Positions 24,106 to 32,727 are shown, counted from the stretch's first letter. The stretch: DNA of 38,706 nucleotides from JAEEJA01 sp036343175 (GCA_036343175.1 JAZASR010000021.1:1-38706); one strand, 5' to 3'. The notes: generated by a model from the letters alone, not told the origin. Numbers and translations: made by a program.

Positions 24106-24276
24106 TTCACGATTCCTTATCTATATTTATTTCCTGAAGAAAAAGCCGCATATAAATTTTAATTATATCATATTTTCGGGAAATTTTTCAGCTGGCAGTA
24201 ACTCAACGGTTTAGTACCATAGACCAACTGTAACCCCCTGGAAATTTGTTGACTAATAAGGTAACATTGCACCAGA

Positions 24277-24362
24277 TTGGTCAATAGGCTTTTATTTTTT
24301 AGTGAAATATGTTATAATCCTATTGACTGAAAAAGTATATTGTTACCTATTTGGTCAATAGG
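24277..24362 (+). promoter_or_regulatory. promoter with three copies of an operator-like motif
   Basis: Extended -10 TGTTATAAT (-10 at 24313-24318). TTGGTCAATAGG occurs as direct copies at 24277-24288 and 24351-24362, and the inverted core CCTATTGACT abuts the -10 at 24319-24328. The last copy overlaps the AGGAGG ribosome site before ATG 24370, so a bound repressor could block both transcription and translation. Confidence 0.5.
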
Positions 24363-24369
24363 AGGATAT

Positions 24370-24474
24370 ATGAATAAAGTTGATATAAAGCGCACCGGTT
24401 ATCTGGATGAACTAATTGAAAAACGTGGAAATGGGCTTATTAAAGTTATTACAGGGCTTAGAAGATGTGGATAA
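24370..24474 (+). pseudogene. first 34 codons of an AAA-family (ATPase/DUF4143-type) gene
   Basis: From ATG 24370, behind a good AGGAGG, the frame reads VDIKRTGYLDELIEKRGNG and IKVITGLRRCG, then a stop at 24472-24474. This is the typical start of the AAA_14/DUF4143 ATPase family, whose Walker A continues as G-x-R-R-C-G-K-S. The gene is cut off one residue before the catalytic lysine and joined to an unrelated coding sequence in another frame. Clearly a gene head left by a deletion. Confidence 0.7.
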
Positions 24475-25513
24475 GATATATACACTCCAGGACAAATATC
24501 ATTTCTGCGTTTCCCTTCAATATGATAAAAATGACGATAAGATATTTGTATGTTCATCATTTTATATCAGACCGGATATAAGTACAGTCAGTATTGATGT
24601 TCCGGGAAAAGGTGATTTAACAGAAGGTGTCAGCAGCGGTCCTTCAATAGAAGATATTAAAGCAAATTCTTCTTATGCATGTTTTATTATTGGGAAAGAC
24701 AGGAGTAAGGGTGAGGCGGATGTAATTATAAATCAGGGCGAATCCCGGTACAGCTATTCTTCGTACAGAGATTTCAATGAGAATCAGTTTAATCTTGATA
24801 CATCTTCCTTTACAAATGAGAATAATATCACGATGTTCAATGGTGATGCTGATATCACGAAGGAGGAAAATGATTTCTGCAACTGGCATCTTGATGTTAC
24901 TTATGATTATGCAGATAAATATCTGAATGAGATTCTTGGTATGCACCTGACTGATCTTGGCTTCGGCCAGGCAAAAGAAGATCCGTCCTATCAGAATAAA
25001 GAGTACCCGATCAAAAAACTTCCGGATGTTAATGCAATATCCGGGAAATATGACACTCTGGCTGATTATGTTAAATCAAAAGGAGAATATATCTCTGATG
25101 GCAATGTTAAGTATTACGATCTGGTATCTTCATCAAAAAAGAATTTGATCTCATATTTTCCTGATGGTTTTGGATCAGTAAAAGAACCATTATTTGCATT
25201 CAGATGTATTACATCATCGAATAATGAAGCAACTATTATTGTTGTAAAAGGAAGCTTCTGTTATTGCTATCTTATAAGCCGCGGCCTGGATGAAGGTGGA
25301 AAGAAATATTCGACTGAAAAGACACCTATGGCTTATATTACGGATTCGTCCGAAGGAAATATTTTCTCATTCGATGATGATGATTATAATGTGATCTATG
25401 GGGCAGATGCAGCTGTACAGAATAAGGATATTGCTGAATGTTATTCCGGTTCGGATAAATTGCTGAAAGAATATGGTCTTCCTTCCATGTTTGAATTTGG
25501 ATTCGGAAAGTGA
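24416..25513 (+). CDS. unknown protein tail fused behind a truncated ATPase head
   Basis: The frame opens inside the ATPase remnant (nominal TTG 24416), but protein-like sequence only begins at the junction near 24470 (DKIYTLQDKYHFCVSL). The roughly 345 residues that follow are acidic, rich in serine, tyrosine and asparagine, with repeated beta-strand-like stretches (YACFIIGKDRSKGEADVII, EATIIVVKGSFCYCYLI) and an end in FEFGFGK. There are no membrane segments. I do not recognise the family. It lacks its own start and ribosome site, so it is probably the remaining C-terminal part of a larger gene. The stop at 25511-25513 is followed by a terminator-like hairpin. Confidence 0.45.
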   Translation: MKNVEMGLLKLLQGLEDVDKIYTLQDKYHFCVSLQYDKNDDKIFVCSSFYIRPDISTVSIDVPGKGDLTEGVSSGPSIEDIKANSSYACFIIGKDRSKGEADVIINQGESRYSYSSYRDFNENQFNLDTSSFTNENNITMFNGDADITKEENDFCNWHLDVTYDYADKYLNEILGMHLTDLGFGQAKEDPSYQNKEYPIKKLPDVNAISGKYDTLADYVKSKGEYISDGNVKYYDLVSSSKKNLISYFPDGFGSVKEPLFAFRCITSSNNEATIIVVKGSFCYCYLISRGLDEGGKKYSTEKTPMAYITDSSEGNIFSFDDDDYNVIYGADAAVQNKDIAECYSGSDKLLKEYGLPSMFEFGFGK

Positions 25514-25545
25514 ATCAGAAACAGAAATTTCTTTTTATCATCCAT

Positions 25546-25574
25546 ATAGAAGTCCGAAGGGCTTCTATTTTTTT
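25546..25574 (+). terminator. hairpin plus T tract, apparently derived from a pdxR gene fragment
   Basis: Perfect 10-bp stem ATAGAAGTCC / GGGCTTCTAT (one G-U) with GAA loop, followed by six T. The same segment (CCATATAGAAGTCCGAA and on) recurs inside the pdxR coding region at about 25801-25833 with one extra A, so this terminator may be a leftover of a duplicated pdxR 3' end. Confidence 0.65.
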
Positions 25575-25595
25575 GCCGGCATTCTTATAGATTCG

Positions 25596-25648
25596 ATAAA
25601 ACAATGTGTTGATCTAAAGATTTTTGGAATAAAACAACGCGTTGATAT
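25596..25648 (+). repeat. pair of 20-nt repeats with a palindromic core
   Basis: ATAAAACAATGTGTTGATCT (25596-25615) and ATAAAACAACGCGTTGATAT (25629-25648), 33 nt apart. The second contains the perfect palindrome CAACGCGTTG. This could be a pair of protein-binding sites between the converging genes. Confidence 0.5.
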
Positions 25649-25701
25649 CTCTTCCGCTTTATATGGCAGAGTATCTCTGAGATCAGATCATTGTTTTTCA
25701 T

Positions 25702-27096
25702 TCAAAGCTGCCTCTTAAGCACTTTCAGCGCTTTCTTAAGCTCATCTATATCCATATTGGAATAGCTGATGATAAAGAGATGAGTATTTCGTATCTTTCC
25801 ATCCATATAGAAGTCCGAAAGGGCTTCTATTTTTATGCCCTCATTTTCCAATGCGGCTTTTATATCCGAGTCCTTTTTCCGGGTCTTAAGCTCAAGCATA
25901 AAGTGAAGGCCCGCATTGTTCTCGACTATTCTATAATTTTCTTCTCCAAGTACATATTTTATCGTACTGAGGACCTCTTCCCTTTTTTTCTTATAGTAGA
26001 TCCTCATTCTGTTGATATGCTTTTCAAAATATCCTTCGCCTATGAAGGCTGCAAGGGTGTACTGCTCGATATTAGGCACTGTACACGAGTAGAAGCCCAG
26101 AGTCATCATGTACTTTTCAGCAAGTTCAGGAGGCAGGACCATGTAGCTTATACGGATGGTCGGGGCCAGTGACTTTGAGAATGTGTTCATGTATATGACC
26201 TTTCCCCCTGCATCCAGTGACTTAAGTGAAGGAATGGGACTGCCGGTCAGGCGGAATTCGCTGTCATAATCGTCTTCAATGATATAGCGGCCCTCTTTTT
26301 CATTAGCCCAGGACAGGATCTCATACCTTCGCGCCACAGGCATGGTGATGCCGGTCGGAAAGTGGTGGGTAGGACTTATATGGACGACATCTGCTTTGCA
26401 GTCATTCACAGACTTCACCTGTATTCCATTCTGATCCATCCTGGCTGGCCGGCATACGGCCCCGCAGGATTCATAGATCTTTTTTAGCTTTTTATAGCCC
26501 GGATCCTCTATGCAGTAGGTCAGGTCAGAACCAAGGAGCTTAACGAGCATGCCATACAGATACTCGGTTCCCGCACCTGTGAATATCTGATCAGGGTCCA
26601 CTTGCATGCCGCGAAAGTGAGAAAGGTGGTCCGCGATGGCCTGACGGAGAGGAAGTATTCCCGAGACCGGCGGTATCTCAAGCAGTTCATTTTCCATCAT
26701 TGATAATGTCCTGCGGTTCAGGCGGGCCCATATAGAGAAGGGAAAGTCCCCTGCCGGAGCCTTATCAGAAGAGAAGGAGAAGCGTAACTTCTGTATATCC
26801 TTCTTATGAACTGCCCTTGTGCGCGGAAGTACAGGCGTTTCAATAAGAGTCCGGTCCCCTATATCACATGTGAAATATCCTCGTCTGGGCTCTGCTTCCA
26901 GATAGCCTTCAAGTATCAGCTGGTCATATGCATTTTCAATCGTTATGGTACTTACTCCAAGGTTTTCGGCAAGCGCCCGTCTGGACGGCATTTTCTCGTG
27001 AGGGCCTATATTTCCGGACTCTATATCTGCTTTTATCCGTTCATAAATGTACTTATACATCGGACCCGCGGCTTTTGACATATCATAGGTGAACAT
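25702..27096 (-). CDS. pdxR: MocR-type transcriptional regulator of vitamin B6 synthesis
   Basis: A 464-residue GntR/MocR fusion: winged helix at 10-75 (KMPSRRALAENLGVSTITIENAY) and a fold-type I aminotransferase domain (about 105-460) with GAGTEYLYGML, IEDDYDSEFR and the PLP lysine in NTFSKSLAPTIRISY. MocR proteins of the PdxR group bind pyridoxal phosphate and control pdxST. The divergent position to pdxS, 163 bp apart, strongly supports this role. On the minus strand the start follows AGAAGGAGAAAACT. The intergenic AT-rich region holds ATAATACCAG and TAATATTATACT-like elements that could be its binding sites (inference). Its 3' part has a near-identical partial copy at 25537-25574. Confidence 0.85.
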   Translation of the reverse strand: MFTYDMSKAAGPMYKYIYERIKADIESGNIGPHEKMPSRRALAENLGVSTITIENAYDQLILEGYLEAEPRRGYFTCDIGDRTLIETPVLPRTRAVHKKDIQKLRFSFSSDKAPAGDFPFSIWARLNRRTLSMMENELLEIPPVSGILPLRQAIADHLSHFRGMQVDPDQIFTGAGTEYLYGMLVKLLGSDLTYCIEDPGYKKLKKIYESCGAVCRPARMDQNGIQVKSVNDCKADVVHISPTHHFPTGITMPVARRYEILSWANEKEGRYIIEDDYDSEFRLTGSPIPSLKSLDAGGKVIYMNTFSKSLAPTIRISYMVLPPELAEKYMMTLGFYSCTVPNIEQYTLAAFIGEGYFEKHINRMRIYYKKKREEVLSTIKYVLGEENYRIVENNAGLHFMLELKTRKKDSDIKAALENEGIKIEALSDFYMDGKIRNTHLFIISYSNMDIDELKKALKVLKRQL

Positions 27097-27259
27097 AGTT
27101 TTCTCCTTCTGTCTGGCATCTAAAATTTTCTTAAACTGAGTATTTATATAATACCAGTTTTAATATTATACTATCAAGCAAATTTGAGAAATAGTTAATT
27201 TTTGATATCTGTCTGTATATTGCAGGCAGCGAAAAGATCAAAAGAAAGGGAGAAAAACC

Positions 27260-28174
27260 ATGAGTAAAAAAAGATCAAATGTTAATGAAGAAACAGCTGA
27301 TGAAGAAAAGGACACCCGGTACGAGCTGAATAAGGGGCTGGCCCAGATGCTTAAGGGAGGCGTCATAATGGATGTTACCACACCTGACCAGGCAAAGATT
27401 GCAGAAGATGCGGGAGCCAGCGCAGTTATGGCCCTTGAGAGGATACCCGCCGATATTCGTGCTGCAGGCGGAGTTGCCAGGATGAGCGATCCTAAGATGA
27501 TAAAGGAGATCCAGAACGCAGTATCCATACCTGTTATGGCTAAGTGCCGCATCGGTCACTTCGTAGAGGCACAGATCCTCCAGGCAATAGACATCGACTA
27601 TATAGATGAGTCGGAGGTCCTTACTCCTGCTGATGATGTTTACCATATCAATAAAAGGGAGTTCAGAGTTCCATTCGTATGCGGTGCCAGAGACTTAGGC
27701 GAGGCTCTCAGGCGTATAAATGAAGGCGCTTCCATGATAAGGACAAAAGGTGAGGCCGGCACAGGCAATGTTGTACAGGCTGTAAGACATATGAGAAAAA
27801 TGAATTCAGAGATAGCACAGATCGGTGCCCTGCGGGAAGATGAACTTTTCGTAAAGGCCAAAGATCTTCAGGTGCCTTATGAGCTTGTAAAGTACGTACA
27901 TGATAACCACAGTCTTCCTGTTGTTAACTTTGCTGCCGGCGGTGTTGCCACTCCTGCTGATGCTGCCCTTATGATGCAGCTTGGTGCTGAAGGCGTATTC
28001 GTGGGCTCCGGAATATTCAAGTCCGGCAACCCTGCAAAGCGGGCTGCGGCGATCGTAAAGTCGGTAACAAACTTTACAGACGCAGACCTTATCGCAAAGC
28101 TTTCTGAAGACCTTGGCGAGGCTATGGTCGGTATAAATGAGGATGAGATCAGTGTGATCATGGAGAAGCGCTGA
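27260..28174 (+). CDS. pdxS: pyridoxal 5'-phosphate synthase lyase subunit
   Basis: A 304-residue PdxS/SNZ (beta/alpha)8 barrel. Key residues agree with the B. subtilis enzyme (offset 14): D38 in GVIMDVT, K95 in VMAKCRIGHF (Schiff base with ribose 5-phosphate) and K163 in IRTKGEAGTG. It makes pyridoxal 5'-phosphate from ribose 5-phosphate, glyceraldehyde 3-phosphate and ammonia from PdxT, as a dodecamer in the cytoplasm. Good GGGAG site before ATG 27260. The first roughly 20 residues are a charged extension (KKRSNVNEETADEEKD) longer than usual. pdxT follows after 130 bp that carry a triple tandem repeat, beginning at the pdxS stop codon. Confidence 0.97.
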   Translation: MSKKRSNVNEETADEEKDTRYELNKGLAQMLKGGVIMDVTTPDQAKIAEDAGASAVMALERIPADIRAAGGVARMSDPKMIKEIQNAVSIPVMAKCRIGHFVEAQILQAIDIDYIDESEVLTPADDVYHINKREFRVPFVCGARDLGEALRRINEGASMIRTKGEAGTGNVVQAVRHMRKMNSEIAQIGALREDELFVKAKDLQVPYELVKYVHDNHSLPVVNFAAGGVATPADAALMMQLGAEGVFVGSGIFKSGNPAKRAAAIVKSVTNFTDADLIAKLSEDLGEAMVGINEDEISVIMEKR

Positions 28175-28235
28175 CAGCAGTTAATGATCATGCTGACAGC
28201 AGTCAGTGATCATGCTGACAGCAGTCAATGATCAT
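28170..28235 (+). repeat. 22-nt tandem repeat, 3 copies, between pdxS and pdxT
   Basis: Units at 28170-28191, 28192-28213 and 28214-28235, consensus GCTGACAGCAGTCAATGATC plus AT. Each has the palindrome TGATCA. The first copy contains the pdxS stop (TGA 28172-28174). Two more TGATCA-like motifs follow before pdxT. Confidence 0.9.
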
Positions 28236-28304
28236 ATAGGAGACTTTCATGATCAGGTGGAAGACCTGTCAGGAGATTTCACAGATCACTAAAAGGAGAC
28301 AATT

Positions 28305-28955
28305 ATGAAGATAGGTGTACTCGCAGTACAGGGGGCTTTCATAGAGCATGAGAGGGTTCTTGAGGGACTTGGCTGTACATGCATTGAGCTGAGAAAAAAG
28401 TCTGATATAGGCTCGTTTGATGGACTGGTCCTGCCGGGAGGTGAGAGCACTGTCCAGGGTAAGCTCCTTAGTGAGCTAGGTATGTTTGACCCCCTGAAAG
28501 AGATGATCAAGTCAGGCCTGCCTGTCCTGGCGACATGCGCAGGCGCCATACTTCTTGCTGACCATATATCTAATGACGGCAGTACATACTTTAAAACATT
28601 CCCTATGACCATCCGCCGCAATGCTTATGGAAGACAGCTTGCAAGCATGACAAAGGCAGGGACATTTAAGGGACTTGGAGAGATAGAGATGACATTTATC
28701 CGGGCCCCTGTTATAGAAAGTGTCGGGGATGGACTTTCAGACAGAAGTTCAGGGGAAGGTCCGGTAAAAGATGATATGGAAGAGCGTGAAATATCCCGGG
28801 ACGTTAAGAATGATCCTGAGATCCTTGCCCGGCTGGAAGGCGACCCTGTCGCAGTGCGGTATAAAAAGCAGCTTGCCCTCACATTTCATCCTGAACTTTC
28901 CGGGAGCTCTGAAGTCCACGAATACTTTCTCAATATGATAAATAGTGATAAATAA
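28305..28955 (+). CDS. pdxT: pyridoxal 5'-phosphate synthase glutaminase subunit
   Basis: A 216-residue class I glutamine amidotransferase of the SNO/PdxT family: GVLAVQGAFIEH start, LVLPGGEST oxyanion region, nucleophile C78 in LATCAGAI, and H195/E197 in TFHPELS. It supplies ammonia to PdxS. It is about 25 residues longer than B. subtilis PdxT because of a charged insert at about 142-175 (DRSSGEGPVKDDMEEREIS). Strong AAAAGGAG site before ATG 28305. The 130-bp gap to pdxS includes the tandem repeats but no terminator, so one operon is likely, under PdxR control. Confidence 0.95.
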   Translation: MKIGVLAVQGAFIEHERVLEGLGCTCIELRKKSDIGSFDGLVLPGGESTVQGKLLSELGMFDPLKEMIKSGLPVLATCAGAILLADHISNDGSTYFKTFPMTIRRNAYGRQLASMTKAGTFKGLGEIEMTFIRAPVIESVGDGLSDRSSGEGPVKDDMEEREISRDVKNDPEILARLEGDPVAVRYKKQLALTFHPELSGSSEVHEYFLNMINSDK

Positions 28956-28963
28956 GTTAAATA

Positions 28964-29104
28964 CAATATTATAAGCGGGAAAGGCGTTATAAAAAGACAG
29001 TTATTGATATAGTAAAAAGGATAGAGCACGAGTACTGCGGTGAGATTTTCTATGTGCTTATATGGGATGAAAGGACAGTCAAAAAATTTATTACTTCTAT
29101 TTGA
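28964..29104 (+). pseudogene. orphan C-terminal gene remnant
   Basis: A start-less frame (closed by TAA just upstream) encodes YYKRERRYKKTVIDIVKRI then EHEYCGEIFYVLIWDE and a stop at 29102-29104. Charged helix plus hydrophobic strand composition looks like real protein. Family not recognised. It sits in the gap between pdxT and the DUF1846 gene. Confidence 0.3.
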
Positions 29105-29128
29105 CCGCGTTTTATATTATAATAAAAT
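29101..29128 (+). promoter_or_regulatory. candidate promoter of the DUF1846 gene
   Basis: TTGACC (29101-29106), 16-nt spacer, TAAAAT (29123-29128). A second TATAAT-like -10 lies at 29166-29171, closer to the gene. Confidence 0.4.
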
Positions 29129-29209
29129 GGCTGATGGCCTTTTATAAGGTACATCGACGATTCGATATAATATATGCGCGGTTTTTTGCGCTTAAAACAG
29201 GAGTATACA

Positions 29210-30694
29210 ATGAAGTTAGGATTTGACAATGACAAATATCTGAAGACACAGTCTGAGCATATCCGTGAGAGGATCGGCCAGTTCGGAGGAAAGCTTTATC
29301 TTGAATTCGGAGGCAAACTCTTCGACGATCACCATGCGGCAAGGGTACTGCCCGGTTTTAAGCCGGATTCCAAGATCACTATGCTTCGTGAGCTGAAGGA
29401 CAGCTGCGAGATAATCATAGTCATCAATGCAGCTGATATTGAAAAGAACAAAGTACGCGGGGACATAGGGATCACATACGATATGGAAGTTCTCAGGCTT
29501 GCAGATGCATTCACAAAATTCGGTCTGTTAGTAAGCGGTGTGGTTATGACCCACTTTGAAGGCCAGCCTGCTGCACTTGTTTATGAAAAGAAGCTTCAGA
29601 GAATGGGAATGCGTGTTTACCGCCATTACTATATCGAAGGCTATCCTTCAGATATTCCGCACATTGTCAGTGATGAAGGCTTTGGAAAGAATGACTATAT
29701 AGTTACCACGAAGCCTCTTGTAGTAGTTACAGCGCCCGGACCGGGGTCCGGCAAGATGGCTGCCTGTCTTTCACAGCTTTATCACGAATACAGAAGGGGA
29801 GTGAAGGCCGGATATGCAAAGTTCGAGACATTCCCTGTCTGGAATCTGCCTTTAAACCATCCTGTAAACCTGGCATACGAGGCAGCGACAGCAGATCTTG
29901 ACGATGTCAATATGATCGATCCATTCCATCTTGAGGCATATGGCAAGACCTGCATCAACTATAACCGTGACGTAGAGGTGTTCCCGGTCCTCAATGCAAT
30001 ATTTGAGAAGATCCAGGGAAATTCACCTTACAAGTCCCCTACAGATATGGGGGTAAACATGGTAGGCTGCTGTATCTCAGATGATGAAGTCGTCTGCAAT
30101 GCAGCAAAGCAGGAGATCATCCGCCGTTATTATCAGGCACAATGTGACAAGCTTAATGGAGTTAATGGTGATGATCCGATATATAAGATAGAGCTCCTGA
30201 TGAAGAAGGCAAAGATCTCAGCTGCAGATCGTCCCTGTGTTGCGGCTGCCGACTTAAAGGCTGATCAGACAGGTGCTCCGGCAGCGGCTATACAGATGGA
30301 AGATGGAAATATCCTTACAGGAAAGACATCAAAGCTTCTCGGCGCTACATCAGCCATGCTGCTCAATGCCTTAAAGACACTGGCCGGCATCGCTGATGAT
30401 ATCGACCTTCTTTCCCCAAAGGTCATTGACCCCATCATGGATATGAAGATCCGCTATTTAGGAAGCGATGAGACGTCGCTCCTTCATCTCAATGAGATAC
30501 TTATAGCCCTTTCTATTGCGGCTGTAAGCGATGAGAATGCTGCCCTGGCTATGAAACAGCTTGGCAATCTTAAAGGGCTTGAAGCCCATTCATCTGTAAT
30601 ACTTTCACAGATAGATGAGAATGTACTCAGGAAGCTCGGCATCAACATCACGTGCGAGCCGCATTATGAACATCACCAGCTGTATCACACGTGA
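29210..30694 (+). CDS. DUF1846 family protein
   Basis: A 494-residue protein that matches DUF1846 over its full length: GFDNDKYLKTQSEHIRERI start, FGGKLFDDHHAARVLPGF, TMLRELKD, the P-loop-like APGPGSGKMAACLSQLYHE, and CCISDDEVV. I chose ATG 29210 (AACAGGAG in front) over the ATG at 29174, because family members start at M-K-L-G-F. Structures of the family show a nucleotide-binding fold, but the biochemical role is not established to my knowledge. It is common and well conserved in Firmicutes, intact here, and probably monocistronic. Confidence 0.9.
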   Translation: MKLGFDNDKYLKTQSEHIRERIGQFGGKLYLEFGGKLFDDHHAARVLPGFKPDSKITMLRELKDSCEIIIVINAADIEKNKVRGDIGITYDMEVLRLADAFTKFGLLVSGVVMTHFEGQPAALVYEKKLQRMGMRVYRHYYIEGYPSDIPHIVSDEGFGKNDYIVTTKPLVVVTAPGPGSGKMAACLSQLYHEYRRGVKAGYAKFETFPVWNLPLNHPVNLAYEAATADLDDVNMIDPFHLEAYGKTCINYNRDVEVFPVLNAIFEKIQGNSPYKSPTDMGVNMVGCCISDDEVVCNAAKQEIIRRYYQAQCDKLNGVNGDDPIYKIELLMKKAKISAADRPCVAAADLKADQTGAPAAAIQMEDGNILTGKTSKLLGATSAMLLNALKTLAGIADDIDLLSPKVIDPIMDMKIRYLGSDETSLLHLNEILIALSIAAVSDENAALAMKQLGNLKGLEAHSSVILSQIDENVLRKLGINITCEPHYEHHQLYHT

Positions 30695-30776
30695 AATATT
30701 ATCAGTTACAGGCAGGATTCTTCAGCTATGAAACAGGTGTATTGAAGGTATTGGATAAGATCAGTAAACTGGGAAT

Positions 30777-30795
30777 CTGTTATATTTTGTAACAG
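30777..30795 (+). promoter_or_regulatory. small inverted repeat before the pel cluster
   Basis: CTGTTA (30777-30782) and TAACAG (30790-30795) form a perfect 6-bp inverted repeat, 25 bp before the pelD-like frame. It includes a -10-like TATATT. Possible operator. Confidence 0.3.
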
Positions 30796-30810
30796 CAGAT
30801 AGGTGGATAT

Positions 30811-31911
30811 ATAAATATTTTGATCACAGGACGTACCGGACTCCTCAATGGTACAAGTACAGACAACCTGCCGGACGGCAACGTTGTTATGTGCGTTGAG
30901 GATAGTATGGACCATCATCATGGGAATTCACAAATCAAATACACCGATATTACACCGGAGAATCAGTCCTTCGACAATCTTTTCGATGCGGGTGATTTTT
31001 CATACTGCATCTATCTGTCCGATTTATTGGACCCGTTAAAAGACGGCGCGCGTGATCCCGGCATGATCTACAGGACTCTTGAAGACTGTAAACGCTTTAA
31101 AGTGCCGTATATTATGGTGCTTATACCGGATGTTGACTGGGAAAAGAAGAATACATTCCGCGCGGACAGATTCAATGAAGTTCTTGTCACCATTGACTTT
31201 TTCCAGGATAAATTCGGACTTGATATTATGGTCGTAAAGTGTCCATATATCCTGAATATCAAGGACCCTGAAAAGACTGCGCAGAAGCTTATTAATGAAC
31301 GGAATACCGGCAAGCTTCCCTGGAAGCTCAAGGAGGTCGTCCGGTTCGCCGATGCGAAGAATGCGGCAGCCTTTATCTGGAGAGAGATAGAAAGAGAGAA
31401 CAGGGACAACGACGCAATACCTCCTGATATTGTCCTTACATGCGGTGACAGGCAGGAACTCATCGATAATATCATGAAGTACAGTGTAAAGGAGAAAAGA
31501 TGGAAGATCTTCGTAAGAGATGCCATTGAACTCTATAAGCACAATCGTATCCTTTCAGGCGCAGCTTCTGTTGTGGTAATAGCGCTTGGAGCTGCTCTCT
31601 GCGAGCTTATAAGGAATCTTCTTGCCTCCATGGTCGTCTATCAGGTTGTTGATATAAGGCTCATGTATATTATATTGTGTGCCGCTCTCGGAGGAACATT
31701 TGGCGGAGGTTTTGCAGCAGCTATAGAATCTGTTATTCTTTTCTTCACCATGAATATCAATGCCGGTGTCATTACGCTTGGTTTCTCACCTGACCACTGG
31801 GTGCCTTTCCTGCTTTACTTCCTGACAGGTACTGCTCTTGGCTATGAGATAGACAGACTCCGTCAGCAGATAGCATTCAATCAGATCCATAATAAATCAT
31901 TGGAGACTTAG
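30811..31911 (+). pseudogene. PelD-like protein, N-terminal part (epimerase-like domain and membrane segments)
   Basis: The frame starts I-N-I-L-I-T-G-R-T-G-L-L, the fingerprint of a short-chain dehydrogenase/epimerase domain, but the codon where methionine is expected is ATA (30811), with AGGTGG just in front. The only standard start is TTG 30820. The epimerase-like domain covers about 1-230. Three hydrophobic segments follow (LSGAASVVVIALGAALCEL, LMYIILCAALGGTFGGGF, PFLLYFLTGTALGYEID) and a coiled stretch, then an in-frame TAG at 31909-31911, after which the same frame continues. In Gram-positive pel clusters the c-di-GMP receptor PelD can carry such an extra N-terminal domain (from memory). 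I infer an interrupted pelD. Readthrough of the TAG cannot be excluded. Confidence 0.6.
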
Positions 31912-32727
31912 AATATCAATCTTCGCCGTATCTACAGCCATATGCTCGATAAGAAGAATGAGTACCGTGAGAATCTCATGAATTCAAGAAATGGTTTCGG
32001 AAAAATATATGCTGCAGTTGAGAAGCTGTCAGCTACAGAGCCTGATGAGGTCCTTGCAGATGCCATTCCTGTAATGGAGGACCTGCTCGACAACCATACA
32101 ATAAATATTTATTCCGTAGATCTGAAGAAGGGCTCTTTTGCCCGTCTCCGTGCGGCATCCAGGGAAATATTTTCCAAGATGCACGGTTCCATAAAGCTCA
32201 GCGATTATCCTGAGATGCTTAATACTGTATCAAATGGAAATATATGGTTCAATCATGACATGGATCCTGAGCTGCCTTCATATATTGCACCGGTCATGGA
32301 TAAGAATGATATCACTGCTCTGATCGTCGTCCGTGAAGCAAGATTTTCACAGACCTCTCTTTATTATCAGAACATGCTCTTTATCATTTCACGACTCTTT
32401 GAGAACTCTATCGTTACCGCCATGCAGTATCAGGAGGCTGTTCGTGAGAAGAACTATATTCCTGGCACCGAGATCGACCGCAGCGAGATATTAAAGAAGC
32501 GGATGAAGCAGATGAATCAGGAGGAGCAGCATGAAAACTCTCATCTTCATCATTATACACTTAATAGCAGCAGCGGTCATTCTGGTCTTTATAAGAAGAG
32601 GCGTCATAAAGGCCTCTGTAATGGTATGGCCTGTTCTTATATTTATGCCGGCTGTCGGAGAGGCAGCTGTACTGATCATTCATTTACATGCCATCTGTAC
32701 CGGATATGCGGGAATACTCACTGTTAA
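31912..32727 (+). pseudogene. PelD-like protein, GAF part after the in-frame stop
   Basis: Same frame as the previous entry after TAG. It reads NINLRRIYSHMLDKKNEYREN (coiled coil) into a GAF domain (about MNSRNGFGKIYAAVEKLS to FENSIVTAMQYQEA). The first ATG is 31942, with no ribosome site. The GAF domain resembles that of PelD, but no degenerate GGDEF domain (the c-di-GMP-binding part of Pseudomonas and Bacillus PelD) follows. Instead the frame runs 197 bp into the next gene in a different reading frame and loses protein character after about 32540. So the true end is unclear and the c-di-GMP receptor part is missing. Confidence 0.5.

Noticed and set aside
29174..29209. Longer start for the DUF1846 gene
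   Set aside because: The first 12 codons overlap the promoter region and lack a ribosome site; the family start fits ATG 29210.
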